NCBI GenBank assembly: GCA_963716215.1 | Contig: OY970298.1 | Span: 2,666,001 to 2,730,000, forward strand | DNA from: JACVRW01 sp963716215 | GTDB lineage: Bacteria > Actinomycetota > Thermoleophilia > Solirubrobacterales > Thermoleophilaceae | Direction of reading: 5' to 3' | DNA length: 64,000 nt | Shown here: positions 40,754 through 49,564 of the stretch, one piece after another | How the letters are laid out: the number at the start of each line of letters is the position of its first letter | How positions within the stretch are numbered: position 1 is the stretch's first letter | Program-made: the position numbers and the translations under genes | The notes under the pieces: generated by a model | The model's input: only the letters and a program-made list of their open reading frames with translations | What the model was told of the DNA's origin: nothing | The model's database searches: none

Positions 40754-41167
40754 ATGCTGGAACGGGTGCCCTTGCGATGCCTGATCGTCGACGACAACCA
40801 GCACTTTCTCGTTGCTGCCCGCGAACTATTGGAGCGAGAGGGAATCAACGTCGTCGGCGTCGCGTCGACAACCGCCGAGGCAATTGAGCGCCGCGCGCAG
40901 CTCGGGCCCGATGTCACGCTGGTCGATATCGATCTGGGAGCCGAAAGTGGCTTCGACACCTCACGGCGGCTGGCTGAGAACGCCAGCGGCCCGGCTTCGA
41001 GGGTGATCCTGATCTCGACCTACGCGGAACGAGACTTCGCGGACCTGATCGAGGCCAGCCCGGCGATCGGATTCGTTTCGAAGTCCGAACTATCGGCGCG
41101 AGCGATCCTTGCGCTGCTCGAGAGCGAGCCCGACGCGGACGCTAGTACGCCTCCAGGAACGCGATGA
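40754..41167 (+). CDS. Single-domain response regulator (CheY-like receiver)
   Basis: About 137 residues from ATG 40754. Only a receiver domain is present: CLIVDDNQHFLVAARELLER, phosphoacceptor Asp in VTLVDIDLGAESGFDTS, Thr/Ser switch in VILISTYAERDFA and Lys in GFVSKSELSARA. No output domain follows. Upstream in-frame ATG 40730 is another possible start. The 3' end overlaps the convergent NarL-type gene. It probably works as a phosphate sink or adaptor with one of the neighbouring kinases. Confidence 0.82.
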   Translation: MLERVPLRCLIVDDNQHFLVAARELLEREGINVVGVASTTAEAIERRAQLGPDVTLVDIDLGAESGFDTSRRLAENASGPASRVILISTYAERDFADLIEASPAIGFVSKSELSARAILALLESEPDADASTPPGTR

Positions 41168-41795
41168 CCGCCAGCACCCGGCGATGGTCGTCCCCGGTCT
41201 CAGCGAGGCGGAGCTTGGCGAGGATGCTGTGCACGTGCTTTTCGACCGTTCCCTCGGTGACCCAGAGAACCCGGGCGATGCCGGCGTTGGACCTACCCTC
41301 GGCCATGAGCGCGAGGACCTCCCGCTCACGCGGAGTCAGCTCCGCGAGCGGGTCCTCCACGCTGCGCGCCGCGACGAGCTCTTGGACGAGGGCCGGATCG
41401 ACGACACAGGCGCCACCGGCGATCCGCTCCAATGTCTCGATGAATTCGTCCACGTCCGTGACCCGGCTCTTGAGCAGGTAGCCGATCCGCTCACCGCCGG
41501 CGAGCAGCTCCATCGCGTGTTCGACTTCGACGTGGGCCGAGAGGACCAGGATGGCGGTATCGGGAAAGGCCTCCCGGATCGTGCGCGCGGCCCCGAGACC
41601 TTCCGTCGAGTGGCTCGGCGGCATTCGGATGTCGACCAGCACGAGGTCAGGCTCGTGCTCGCGGACCAACTCGAGCAGCTCCACCCCGTCGCCGGCCTGA
41701 CCTACGACCTCGAAGTCGGAGCGCTCGAGCAGGCTCGCCACTCCTTCTCGAAGGAGGACGTCATCGTCCGCCAGGATCACGCGCCTTCGGCTCAT
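41142..41795 (-). CDS. NarL/FixJ family response regulator
   Basis: A 217-residue two-domain regulator. Receiver: RRVILADDDVLLREGVASLL, phosphoacceptor in LVLVDIRMPPSHSTEG, LVLSAHVEVEHAM and YLLKSRVTDVDEF. The LuxR-type output domain has LTPREREVLALMAEGRSNAGI and TEGTVEKHVHSILAKLRL. It should bind DNA when phosphorylated by a HisKA_3 kinase. The divergent gene at 41941 is such a kinase, so the two are the likely pair. The start is ATG 41795. Confidence 0.93.
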   Translation of the reverse strand: MSRRRVILADDDVLLREGVASLLERSDFEVVGQAGDGVELLELVREHEPDLVLVDIRMPPSHSTEGLGAARTIREAFPDTAILVLSAHVEVEHAMELLAGGERIGYLLKSRVTDVDEFIETLERIAGGACVVDPALVQELVAARSVEDPLAELTPREREVLALMAEGRSNAGIARVLWVTEGTVEKHVHSILAKLRLAETGDDHRRVLAVIAFLEAY

Positions 41796-41940
41796 CACGC
41801 TCTTGTAGCGATTCTCACGACCTGACTCCGAAGCACGCGGTTCGGAGCGTACACTCGCCCTCCCTCGGAGGTTTCGCGTCACACGCTCGCTCACCGACCT
41901 GTCTGGCCTGAACGTCAACACGGCGGATTTCCTCGCCGCC

Positions 41941-43444
41941 ATGCTGGAGGCGGCCGGTCAGCCGATGTGGGCCGTAGATCGCGACGGGCCTGATCCGGTT
42001 CGCGAACCCGGCCGCGCTCGCGGCGCTCGGTTATGACAGCGCGGACGAGCTGTTCGGCCGACGCAGCCACGAGACGATCCATTACCAGCACCCGGACGGG
42101 ACCCCATATCCAGCGGCGGAGTGCCCGATGCTGCTGCCGCGGACCACCGGCGAGGTAGTCAAGAGCGATCTGGACTGGTTCTTCCGGCGCGACGGCTCGA
42201 TGTTCCCCGTTTCCTACGTCTCGGTGCCGCTCGAGATGCCGGACGGCCGCGGCGCCGTCGTGGCCTTCACCGACATCGAGGACCGCCGACGCGCCGAGCA
42301 GGTGCTGCGCGAGCACGACTCGGTGCTCGCAGCGCGCGAGGGCTCGCTGCGGCGGATCGCGACGCTCGTGGCGGGCGGGGCGGCCTCGGGGGAGGTGTTG
42401 GCCGCCATCGCGAGGGAGGTGGGTCAGGTACTGGGCATGGCGCTGGTGGTGATCTGGCGCTACGAACCCTGACGGCCCCGCCAGCGTGCTCGGCGCCTGG
42501 AGCGATCGACCGCACCCCTTCCAGACGGGCACCAGCGTGGCCGGTGGAGGAGCGCACCGCCGCCGCACTACTCCCGGAGATCAGGCCGCCCTACGAGGAT
42601 CGAGGACTTTGGCGAAATCGGCGGCGCGATCCCCGATGCCATCCGCGGGACCGGGATCCGCTCAGGCACCGGCGCCGCGATCGTCGTCGACGGCAAATTC
42701 TGGGGCGTGATGGGTGTCGGTGTGGCGGAAGGCAGGCCCTTCCGCGATCACATCGAGGATCGGCTCGTCGAGTTCACGGAGCTGGTCGCCACCGCGATCT
42801 CGAGCAGCGAGGCACGGTCGGATCTCGCTGCCTCACGTGCGCGGATCGTGGCGACAACCGACGAGACGCGCCGGCGCTTCGAGCGCGACCTCCATGACGG
42901 GGTGCAGCAACGACTCGTGTCGCTCTCGCTCGAGCTGGTGAACACCGAGGCGCTGGCGCCACCTGGGCACGAACAGCTGCTCAGGCAGCTGGCTGGGTTG
43001 CGGGAGGGGCTCGCGGGCGTGCTGGACGATCTCCGCGAGCTCTCGCGGGGCATCCACCCGGCGATCCTGTCGGAGGGCGGCCTCGATCCCGCGCTCAAGG
43101 CGCTCGTCCGGCGTTCGGCGGTCCCGGTCAAGCTCGATCTGAGGGTCGGCAAGCGCCTCGACGAGCGTGTGGAGGTGGCTGCGTACTACGTCGTCTCTGA
43201 GGCGCTGGCAAATGCGGCCAAGCATGCACAGGCATCGCTCGCGGAGGTCCACGTCGAGGTCCGCAACGGCACGGTCGACCTGACGATTCATGACGACGGC
43301 ATCGGCGGCGCCGATCCCTCGCGCGGCTCGGGGCTGATCGGACTGAGCGACAGGGTCGAGGCACTCGGCGGCACGATCGGGATCGTGAGTCCTACCGGCG
43401 AGGGAACCACGCTCCACGCGCAGCTCCCGGTCGACGCCTGCTGA
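41941..43444 (+). pseudogene. NarX-type sensor histidine kinase (PAS-GAF-HisKA_3), reading frame broken
   Basis: One kinase is readable in several frames: PAS (QPMWAVDRDG, then NPAALAALGYDSADELFG, FRRDGSMFPVSYVSVPLEMP), GAF (LRRIATLVAGGAASGEVLAA...GKFWGVMGVGVAEG), H-box with phosphoacceptor (RRRFERDLHDGVQQRLVSLS) and HATPase (SEALANAAKHAQASLAEVH; DDGIGGADPSRGSGLIGL). Four one-base insertions explain the breaks, near 41988, 42470, 42536 and 42583. The last 738 bp (42707-43444) are intact and hold the whole kinase core. With the divergent NarL regulator it would form a two-component pair. Either a recent pseudogene or sequence error. Confidence 0.8.
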
Positions 43445-43570
43445 TCAGGCGTCTTCCGGCTACCAGGTACACCGAGACTCCTGCAGGCCGGGACGGAAGA
43501 TGGGCGCTGGCGGTGCAGACAGGGGCTCGCACGGCTCCGATCATCTGCACGCACAGGAAGAGCACAAGCC

Positions 43571-44416
43571 ATGGGGGACCGTATGAACGCCACATGCGAG
43601 CAGCGAGAGACGAGGACCACCCAGGATCGCCCGGTCCCCGAACGGGCCCATCGGCGCGGGGGCAGGCTCCTCTTCCTCGATAGCGCCCGGCGGCCGGGGT
43701 CGGCGGGCACGCCCCGTGCCCGGCCAATTCGGGTGTTGGTCGTGGATGGTCAGGCGCTGGTGCGCGCCGGGTTTCGGCTGCTGCTCGAGGGCACCGGAGA
43801 CATCAGCGTCGTCGGTGAGGCGGCCAGCGGCGACGAGGCCGTCGCCCTCGCCGAGGAAGTGCGGCCGGACGTGGTGCTGATGGACGCGAGCCTGCCGGGG
43901 CTCGACTGTGTCGAGGCCACCCGCCGGATGCTCGCCCAGCCGGGCACCGCCGTGATGCTGCTGACCGGCGCTGAGAGCGACGAGCGTATCTTCGCCGCGC
44001 TGCGCGCGGGGGCCAGCGGCCTGCTGCTCAAGGACACCGAGCCCACCGAGCTGGTCCGCGCGATCGGACTGCTCGCCCGGGGCGAGGCGCTGCTCTCGCC
44101 TTCGCTGATACGCCGACTGATCTCCGAGCTCACCTCCCGGCCGGAGACTGCGCGTCCCAGCTCCGACCTGCTCGACGAGCTGACGGCCCGCGAGCGTGAA
44201 GTGATGGCGCTCGTGGCGCTCGGCCTGACCAACGACGAGATTGCACAGCAGCTGGTGATCAGCCGCGCCACCGCCAAGACCCACGTCAGCCGCGCGATGG
44301 TCAAGCTCCACGCGCGCGACCGCGCCCAACTCGTCGTGTTCGCCTACGAGACCGGGCTCGCTCTCCCTCGCACGGACACCCCCTCCCCAGGCGGCCTCGC
44401 GCTGGCGATCGCCTAG
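43571..44416 (+). CDS. LuxR/NarL family response regulator
   Basis: A 281-residue protein with a 50-residue basic N-terminal extension, a receiver domain and a C-terminal HTH. Receiver: IRVLVVDGQALVRAGFRLLL, VVLMDASLPGLDCVEATRRM, AVMLLTGAESDERIF and GLLLKDTEPTEL. The usual DD pair at the acidic pocket reads DG (VVDGQ), so metal binding may be weakened although the phosphoacceptor Asp is present. Output: LTAREREVMALVALGLTNDE and ATAKTHVSRAMVKLHARDRA. The TAG stop is part of the CTAG target of the adjacent mobile element. Confidence 0.88.
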   Translation: MGDRMNATCEQRETRTTQDRPVPERAHRRGGRLLFLDSARRPGSAGTPRARPIRVLVVDGQALVRAGFRLLLEGTGDISVVGEAASGDEAVALAEEVRPDVVLMDASLPGLDCVEATRRMLAQPGTAVMLLTGAESDERIFAALRAGASGLLLKDTEPTELVRAIGLLARGEALLSPSLIRRLISELTSRPETARPSSDLLDELTAREREVMALVALGLTNDEIAQQLVISRATAKTHVSRAMVKLHARDRAQLVVFAYETGLALPRTDTPSPGGLALAIA

Positions 44417-44497
44417 GAGGGTAGCGAAACTCGCTAGCCGGTGTAGTGCGGGGTCGGTAGGTAGATGGGTTCACGGCTACCCCCAATCTGAAGCGTC

Positions 44498-45205
44498 TTA
44501 CCCCTCGGCAGAGAGGGGCATTGAACAACGAACGGCTCGCGGATCGGGAACCGACATGGCTATCCACTTCAGGAGGCTCTTGTCGTATGTGTGCATCTCG
44601 GAAACATCGAAGAGCTTGCGCCACCGGTCGGAGTCGCGCGGAACGAGCGTGTGCAGGCGGCTGGCCTTGATCCAGCGGGAGCCGGGCTTGCACTCGCCGG
44701 TGGGGCAGCGCCACTTGGCTGCTTGGCGCTTGTAGTCCGATCCGGCGAACTGCCAGCGGCGTGCTCGCAGGTCGGGGGTTCGTCGTGACCGGCCTTGACC
44801 TTGGGGGGTCAGGCGGAGCGGCACGATGGGCCGTACCCACGCTCCTCGCAGTTCGCGTATAGCCACTCGATGTCATAGCCCTTGTCGAGCGCGGCCGTCT
44901 CGACCTTGAAGCCATCCGCGAGCAGCTGTGTCGAGCAGCGAGGTCGCCATCGTGGACTCGTTCGTCCGGCCGCTGACGACTTCCCACGCGAGCGGTAGGC
45001 CGGTGCGAGAGCAGGCGGCGAGGTGGACCTTGTAGCCGTAGAAGCCGCCGCCCTTGCGCGTGGAGACGGCCGAGCGGTGGCCCCACGACGCATCGGGGTC
45101 TGAGTACTCGTCAAGGCCGCGCTCACGACCACCCTTCGACACGAACCGCTGGCCATTGGCGTACGCGGGAAGGTCTGAGGCGTCGATGGACACGTCGCGG
45201 CCCAT
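44498..45205 (-). pseudogene. Decayed DDE transposase
   Basis: Fragments of one transposase read in several frames: SIDASDLPAYANGQRFVSKG, YSDPDASWGHRSAVSTRKGG, GGFYGYKVHLAACSRTGLPL and SGRTNESTMATSLLD (from 45205), then FKVETAALDKGYDIEWLYAN, then SDYKRQAAKWRCPTGECKPG and RDSDRWRKLF. The catalytic-core order matches IS4/IS5-like DDE enzymes. The N-terminal third is missing: the frame opens only 47 bp from the SnoaL gene. The C-terminus ends abnormally. It is not expected to be active. Confidence 0.75.
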
Positions 45206-45236
45206 ACCGCGTAGCCCGCCGCGCCCCCGCCTGCGG

Positions 45237-45251
45237 GATACTCGGCGGGGG
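45237..45251 (+). promoter_or_regulatory. Conserved leaderless-type promoter of SnoaL gene
   Basis: GATACT at 45237-45242 lies 9 nt before ATG 45252, in GGGATACTCGGCGGGGGATG. The arrangement is the same as for the SnoaL genes at 27616 and 38181. Confidence 0.45.
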
Positions 45252-45669
45252 ATGTCGCAGGAGAACGTGGAGATCGTGCGGAGGTGCCATCGGGCCGATG
45301 TTCCAGGACGCGTCCGACGACAAGGCGAGGGCTGCCTCCGTGCAGAGGCTCGCTTCGGGCGTGGAGTTTGAGGAAGACCCGCGCTTCCCGGAAGCTGGCA
45401 CCTATCGCGGGCGTGCCGAGGTCCTGCGCTACTTCACGGAGTTCGTGTCGCAGTTCGAGGACTTCGTCCTCACCGTGGAGGACCTCGTGGACGCCGCCGG
45501 AGATGACGTGCTCGCCTGCCTCCACATCCACGGCCGAGGCAAGGGAAGCAGCGCGGAGTTCGACGTTCGGGCCGGCTGGATCTTCACGGTCCGAGACGGC
45601 GAGGTCGTTCGCATCAGGGCCTACCTCGACCGCGCCGAGGCCCTCGAAGCCGTGGGGCTGTCGGAGTAG
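45252..45669 (+). pseudogene. SnoaL-like gene inside the IS-like element, one-base frameshift
   Basis: ATG 45252 gives MSQENVEIVRR, then the frame is lost. Dropping one base near 45284 joins it to the rest, readable from 45298: FQDASDDKARAASVQRLASG, TYRGRAEVLRYFTEFVSQF, AEFDVRAGWIFTVRDGEVV and the family tail RIRAYLDRAEALEAVGLSE. So the protein would be about 138 residues. A shorter in-frame start at 45298 could still give a 123-residue protein that lacks the first helix. It lies between the inverted repeats of the mobile element, divergent from the transposase remnant. Confidence 0.75.
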
Positions 45670-45710
45670 CCGTGGCGAGTTTCGCTAGCCGTTTCGCTAG
45701 ACCCTCCTAG

Positions 45711-46199
45711 GCGCGCCACGATGGCCCCCGCGTCTTCGATCTCCCAGGCGGTAGAAGCTCAGTCGGTAGCCCATATGGAGTGCACCATCCCGGGGGACAT
45801 GACCATCGAACAGTGGCGTCGGCGGCGCTCCGCTCGGCAGGCACCCGCAAAACAACCCTCCCGCCTCCTCGCTGCGGCGCGGCGCGTCGTGCCGCTCCGG
45901 CCCGTCCCCACCGCGGCAGCCCCTCGCCGGACGCCCCTCCGCGCCACTCGTTCGCCTCGGCGGCCGCTGGTGGTCCCGGGACGAGATCGTCGCACCCGAC
46001 ATACCAGTGGAGCCGCCGGCAGATGCTCAGCTTCTTCAGTGATTGCCTGGAAACCTGAGCGGCGGCAGCGCGCGTGTTGCGGCCGCCTTCGTCCGAGTAC
46101 TCCAGCGGGAGTAGGGCGAAGAGCCGCCCTGGGCGACGACAGGAAGCTCCACCTGGAGCGACGATGTGGCTCCCCACTGTTAAAGAGGAGCTGCGCTCA
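45711..46199. other. Stretch without a confident gene
   Basis: About 490 bp between the mobile element and the LysR gene. A plus-strand frame from ATG 45775 begins MECTIPGDMTIEQWRRRRSA, which looks protein-like for about 20-45 residues, but then becomes Arg/Pro/Ala-rich without clear coding character. It may be a small gene with a frameshift. No RNA or repeat is seen. Confidence 0.3.
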
Positions 46200-47015
46200 A
46201 TGGAACTTCGGCACCTGAGGTACTTCGTCGCCGTCGCTGAGGAACTGCACTGCCGCGGCGCCGCCGAGCGGCTGCACGTCGCGCAGCCGGCCGTGAGTGA
46301 GCAGGTTCGCAAGCTCGAGGAGGAGCTCGGAGTGCGGCTCTTCGATCGCACCCAGCGAAGCGTCTCGCTGACCGACTCCGGTGCCGCGATGCTCGACGAG
46401 GCCCGCCGCGCGTTGCGCCAGGCCGAGGTCGCGATGACAGCGGCGCGGAACGCGACAGAGCAGGCCACCACCCGGTTGAGGATCGGCCACCTGCCTGACT
46501 CGCTGCCGAGGAGTGTTGGGCGCGCGATGCAAGCCTTCGGCACCAGCACTCCGCGCGTGCAAATCAGGCTCGAGACCGGTCCGGCGCTCCGCCTGCTCGA
46601 TGAAGTGCGCGCGAAGCGACTCGACGCCGCGGTGGTGGGTCTGCCGGCTCCCACGAGCGGGCTGCGGTCGACGCCCGCCGGCCATCAGCGCATCGTGGCG
46701 GCTCTGCCCGTAACCCATCGCTCAGCCGTCGGCCCCGCCGTATCGCTCGAGCGCCTGGCTCCCGACAGGCTGGTCGTTCTCCCGGCCGACACCAATCCGG
46801 CGTTTCACAACGCGATGGTGTCGGCCTGCCGGGATGCCGGACTGTCTCCGACGTTCATCGAGGTCGGCGAGCCAAGGGTCGAACACGCCCTGCTAGCGGT
46901 CGCTTCAGGCGCGGGCATGGCGCTGCTTCCCGAGTCGGCGGCCGAGCGCCACCTAGCGCGCGGCGTTCGATTCGTCCCGGTGGAGACCGCCGCGCCGCCT
47001 TCGAGAGCGCCGTGA
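46200..47015 (+). CDS. LysR family transcriptional regulator (C-terminus probably frameshifted)
   Basis: At least 271 residues from ATG 46200. The DNA-binding domain is classic: MELRHLRYFVAVAEELHCRG, AAERLHVAQPAVSEQVRKLE, LGVRLFDRTQRSVSLTDSG. The periplasmic-binding-like effector domain follows (LRIGHLPDSLPRSVGRAMQ, DAAVVGLPAP, VVLPADTNPAFHNAMVSACR, VASGAGMALLPES). The frame ends VPVETAAPPSRAP; in the next frame AFESAVITRPDTDSLATLG and FLRTLARVGG continue as a normal LysR C-terminus, so a one-base change near 46995 probably truncates the annotated protein. No clear target gene is divergent from it. Confidence 0.88.
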   Translation: MELRHLRYFVAVAEELHCRGAAERLHVAQPAVSEQVRKLEEELGVRLFDRTQRSVSLTDSGAAMLDEARRALRQAEVAMTAARNATEQATTRLRIGHLPDSLPRSVGRAMQAFGTSTPRVQIRLETGPALRLLDEVRAKRLDAAVVGLPAPTSGLRSTPAGHQRIVAALPVTHRSAVGPAVSLERLAPDRLVVLPADTNPAFHNAMVSACRDAGLSPTFIEVGEPRVEHALLAVASGAGMALLPESAAERHLARGVRFVPVETAAPPSRAP

Positions 47016-47474
47016 TCACCCGTCCGGACACCGACAGCCTCGCCACGCTCGGCTTCCTGCGCACGTTGGCCAGGGTCGGTGGCTCCCAGGCGCTGGGCGT
47101 CCCCCGCCCCGGCGATCTCCGTCGCTGCGTGACCGCTGGCTGCCGAGGTCCTTTCCTCCAGCAGCGTGAGCCTCGCGGTGGGGCTCCAGGCGCTCGGCTC
47201 GCCGAGCGATCCGCATAGCGCTGGTCTTCGAAGCCGCCGCACGGCCGGCTGGCTTGAGTCCGGGCCTCGACGGCCGGCGCAGGCCTAAGGCTTCTCCGCT
47301 AGGTGCGAGGCAAGTCCGGCCTGGACGGTCCCCGCTGACGTCGCGCAGGGCGGGGCGGCAGTCAGCCCGGGGGGCGCGAGTTCGCGACTCACGCCCGGCC
47401 GGGCTGACTGGCCGTCATACCGCCTTTCGTCGCGCGCTCGCTGGTCAGCGATGCACGCTCCCACCTGACAATGG
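47016..47474. other. LysR tail plus non-coding stretch
   Basis: The first about 70 bp continue the LysR C-terminus in another frame. The rest, up to the stop of the RTX-like gene at 47475, shows no supported ORF, RNA gene or obvious terminator. Confidence 0.45.
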
Positions 47475-48322
47475 TCAGTCCGTTATGTCGGCTCGGCTGG
47501 CTGTGAAGGTGGGCACCGGCTGGCCGTCCTCGTCCTGCCGCCACCCGGCAGGGCGCTTGAGCTGAGCCTTGAGCGAAACGCGTGTCAGCACCGGCCAACG
47601 CCGTCGTAGCCGCGGCGCCGGTCAGCTGCTGCCCTCCGGCGTCGAACACCTTCGTCGCGGCGCTCGATGAGCGCGACCCCGTCGCCGCCGACGAGCTGGG
47701 CGGCCTCGCTCGCGAGTCCAGCTGGGGACGTCGCACACCTCTTCGATCGAGATCGGGAGCTCGTCGCCGGTCAACCCATCGGCCGAAGCGTTGAGGGTGA
47801 TCGTGATCGCGTAGAACGGATCGCTGAAGGTCGGCGGCACGTCCTCCTGCGCAGCCCTGCGCGCTCTTCCGGGGGGCTGGCGCAGACCAGTGGACCGCCG
47901 GGAGCGCCGGGACCGCCGGGACCGCCGGGACCGCCGGACCCGGGACCGCGCCGCCTTCGCGATCTTCACGGTCTCGCAGCCCTTCACGCTTGGCCCGATC
48001 GATCGCGTCGATCCTGCAGACGTCCTTGCCCGGTCCGCCACTGACGAGCACGGTCCGCCGGCCGTCGACGGCATTCAAGCGATCGGCGCCGCGCCCTCCC
48101 GAAGAGTCGATCCCGCCGGGCCGCCCAGAGCCGATCCCGCCGCCGCGCCCTGATTCGGTCGTTGCCGCCACGAGACTTGATCATGTCGGCCTTGGCGGTG
48201 CCCACGATCTTGTCAGGGCCCTTGGTGCCGAGCATCGGCTTCGCCTGCGCGGGCCCCGCGGACGCCAGCATCAGCGAGGCAGGGGCGGCGACCAGTAAGA
48301 ACTGCCGCTTCTGGAACTCCAT
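47475..48322 (-). pseudogene. Secreted RTX-like calcium-binding protein with collagen-like tract, frames broken
   Basis: ATG 48322 follows GGAGGGAG. A signal peptide (MEFQKRQFLLVAAPASLMLA...AQA) precedes RTX-like repeats: GTKGPDKIVGTAKADMIKSR, GGNDRI, then GGIDSSGGRGADRLNAVDGR and VLVSGGPGKDVCRIDA. A glycine tract GPGSGGPGGPGGPGAPGGP (about 47885-47945) is collagen-like (Gly-X-Y). The C-terminal domain (FSDPFYAITITLNASADGLT, KVFDAGGQQLTGAAATTALA, WRQDEDGQPVPTFTAS) ends at 47475. At least five one-base changes interrupt the frame. It is the last gene of the secreted cluster, 16 bp after the lysyl-oxidase-like gene. Confidence 0.7.
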
Positions 48323-48338
48323 GATCTCCCTCCGTTGG

Positions 48339-49136
48339 TCATCTTGGTGGCAGCGCTCGGTGTCGGGGCAGCGGCGGAGCACGCGGATGCGCGGCGCGCC
48401 GGCTCGCCACCGCAGGCGGAGCAGGAGCGAGGCGGCGTTGTTGCCGTAGTCGGTCTCGCGCAGCCGTCGTTCGGACGTTCACGCGGTGGATGAGCACGTA
48501 GGGGCCGGCTGCCAGCCCGGTCAGGGGGAGGGACTGGCCTTCGAGGTTCGCGGGATAGTCGTCGCCGTAGCCGACGGAGATGCCCTCCACGAGATGCAGC
48601 CGGGCGGTCGCGCCGAGGCCGCAGCGACTCGGTGTAGCGGGGCGCTGGGGGCTGCGCCGGGAGCGCGCGGCCCCGGGTGCGGTAGCGGTCGCCCAGGCAG
48701 AAGCCCGTCTTGCGATCGGTCACTCGCCGGGTGCTCCTCCGGCGCGGCGCAGCTCGTAGCGCTCGAAGTCGAGCAGGTGCCAGTGCTCGTGGTCGCGGGA
48801 CTGGACGTAGCGCAGCCGGCCGACGCCCTCGACGACCGCCATCGGTGCGTCTGCAGCTCTCGATGAGCTGGTCGGCGGTCATCGTCGGGACCGCGGTCCG
48901 CTGGCGCCGTCCCGACACGATCAGCGGACCGTCGCCGATGTTGCTGACCGCAGATGCGAAGCCGAGCCGGTGCCCACGGGCCGGTGCCGTGGCGTGACCT
49001 GGAGGTCCCATGGGAGCTCCTGGTCGAGGTCCGGGAGCCGCGCGGAGTCCCGGGTGATCCCGGAGGTGTCGCCCGGGGCGGCCGCGAGCGCCGCGGCGCA
49101 CAGGGCGATGGCGCCGACCGCCGGCACGAGCCGCAC
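48339..49136 (-). pseudogene. Lysyl-oxidase-like copper protein, frames broken
   Basis: Read across frames, the protein has a signal peptide (RLVPAVGAIALCAAALAAAP), LPDLDQELPWDLQVT, LGFASAVSNIGDGPLIVSG, the copper-binding HEHWHLLDFERYEL (48770-48791), DRKTGFCLGDRYRT and VEGISVGYGDDYPANLEGQS, then GLAAGPYVLIHRVN. This order is that of bacterial lysyl oxidase family proteins (about 260 residues). Lysyl oxidases deaminate lysine side chains to allysine, which cross-links collagen and elastin in animals; bacterial substrates are mostly unknown. GTG 49136 is the likely start, 10 bp after the preceding stop. Several one-base insertions break the frame. Confidence 0.75.
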
Positions 49137-49146
49137 GAGCAGGCGC

Positions 49147-49563
49147 TCAGTTGTCGATGAATTCTTCGCCGGCATCTTCGTTGCACTCGATGCTCGGGGG
49201 CTCCTCGCCGGGGAAGGCGAGGAAGTCGTACTGCGGGGTGCCGAAGCCGCGCATGTCCATCGCGAGCGCCGGCCGGCGCATGCGTCCCGCCGGGCCCGAA
49301 GAGGAAGCCGGTGTCGCCGCCCCAGGTGCCGTACTGGGTCACGCCGATCGTGTACGCGCACTGGTCGAAGAGGTCGAACTCCTCCACCGGCTCCCGCAGG
49401 TCCTCGATGTCCTCGGTGAGCGACTCGATCTCCTGCTGGAGGTCGTCGACCCTGTCGCGCAGCGTCGGCGCGCGGTCGCGGGCGCCTTCCCCGGCCAGAG
49501 CCGGCGGCGCGCCGGCGGCGGCCAGGGCGCACACCGACGATCGAGGATCAGAGCTCGGCGCAT
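49147..49563 (-). pseudogene. Secreted protein with one coiled-coil/Cys module, frames broken
   Basis: ATG 49563 lies two bases after the stop of the upstream related gene. With two one-base corrections the protein is about 138 residues: MRRALIL, a signal peptide ending CALAAAGAPPALAG, a coiled coil (LRDRVDDLQQEIESLTEDIE DLREPVEEF in part), then CAYTIGVTQYGTWGGDTGFL, FGPGG, and RRPALAMDMRGFGTPQYDFL followed by AFPGEEPPSIECNEDAGE. It ends FIDN at 49147. The module resembles the two in the upstream gene. No known family is recognised. Confidence 0.6.
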
Positions 49564-49564
49564 G

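Larger units (their letters stand above)
44417..45706. mobile_element. IS-like element with terminal inverted repeats and CTAG target duplication
   Basis: The left end reads GAGGGT-AGCGAAAC (44417) and the right end, inverted, GAGGGTCT-AGCGAAAC (45706). Each is flanked by CTAG (44413-44416 and 45707-45710), a 4-bp target duplication as in IS5-group elements. The right end carries an extra copy of CTAGCGAAAC. Inside are a decayed DDE transposase on the minus strand and a SnoaL-like gene on the plus strand. Total length is 1290 bp. Confidence 0.75.

Noticed and set aside
45721..46218. Plus-strand 165-codon ORF after the mobile element
   Set aside because: Only about 20-45 residues from 45775 look protein-like; the remainder is low-complexity Arg/Pro/Ala and overlaps the LysR start. 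Kept only as a weak note.
47885..47945. Glycine/proline repeat as a CRISPR or minisatellite array
   Set aside because: The repeat unit is CCGGGACCG-like with a 9-bp period and reads as Gly-X-Y in one frame; no spacers are present.
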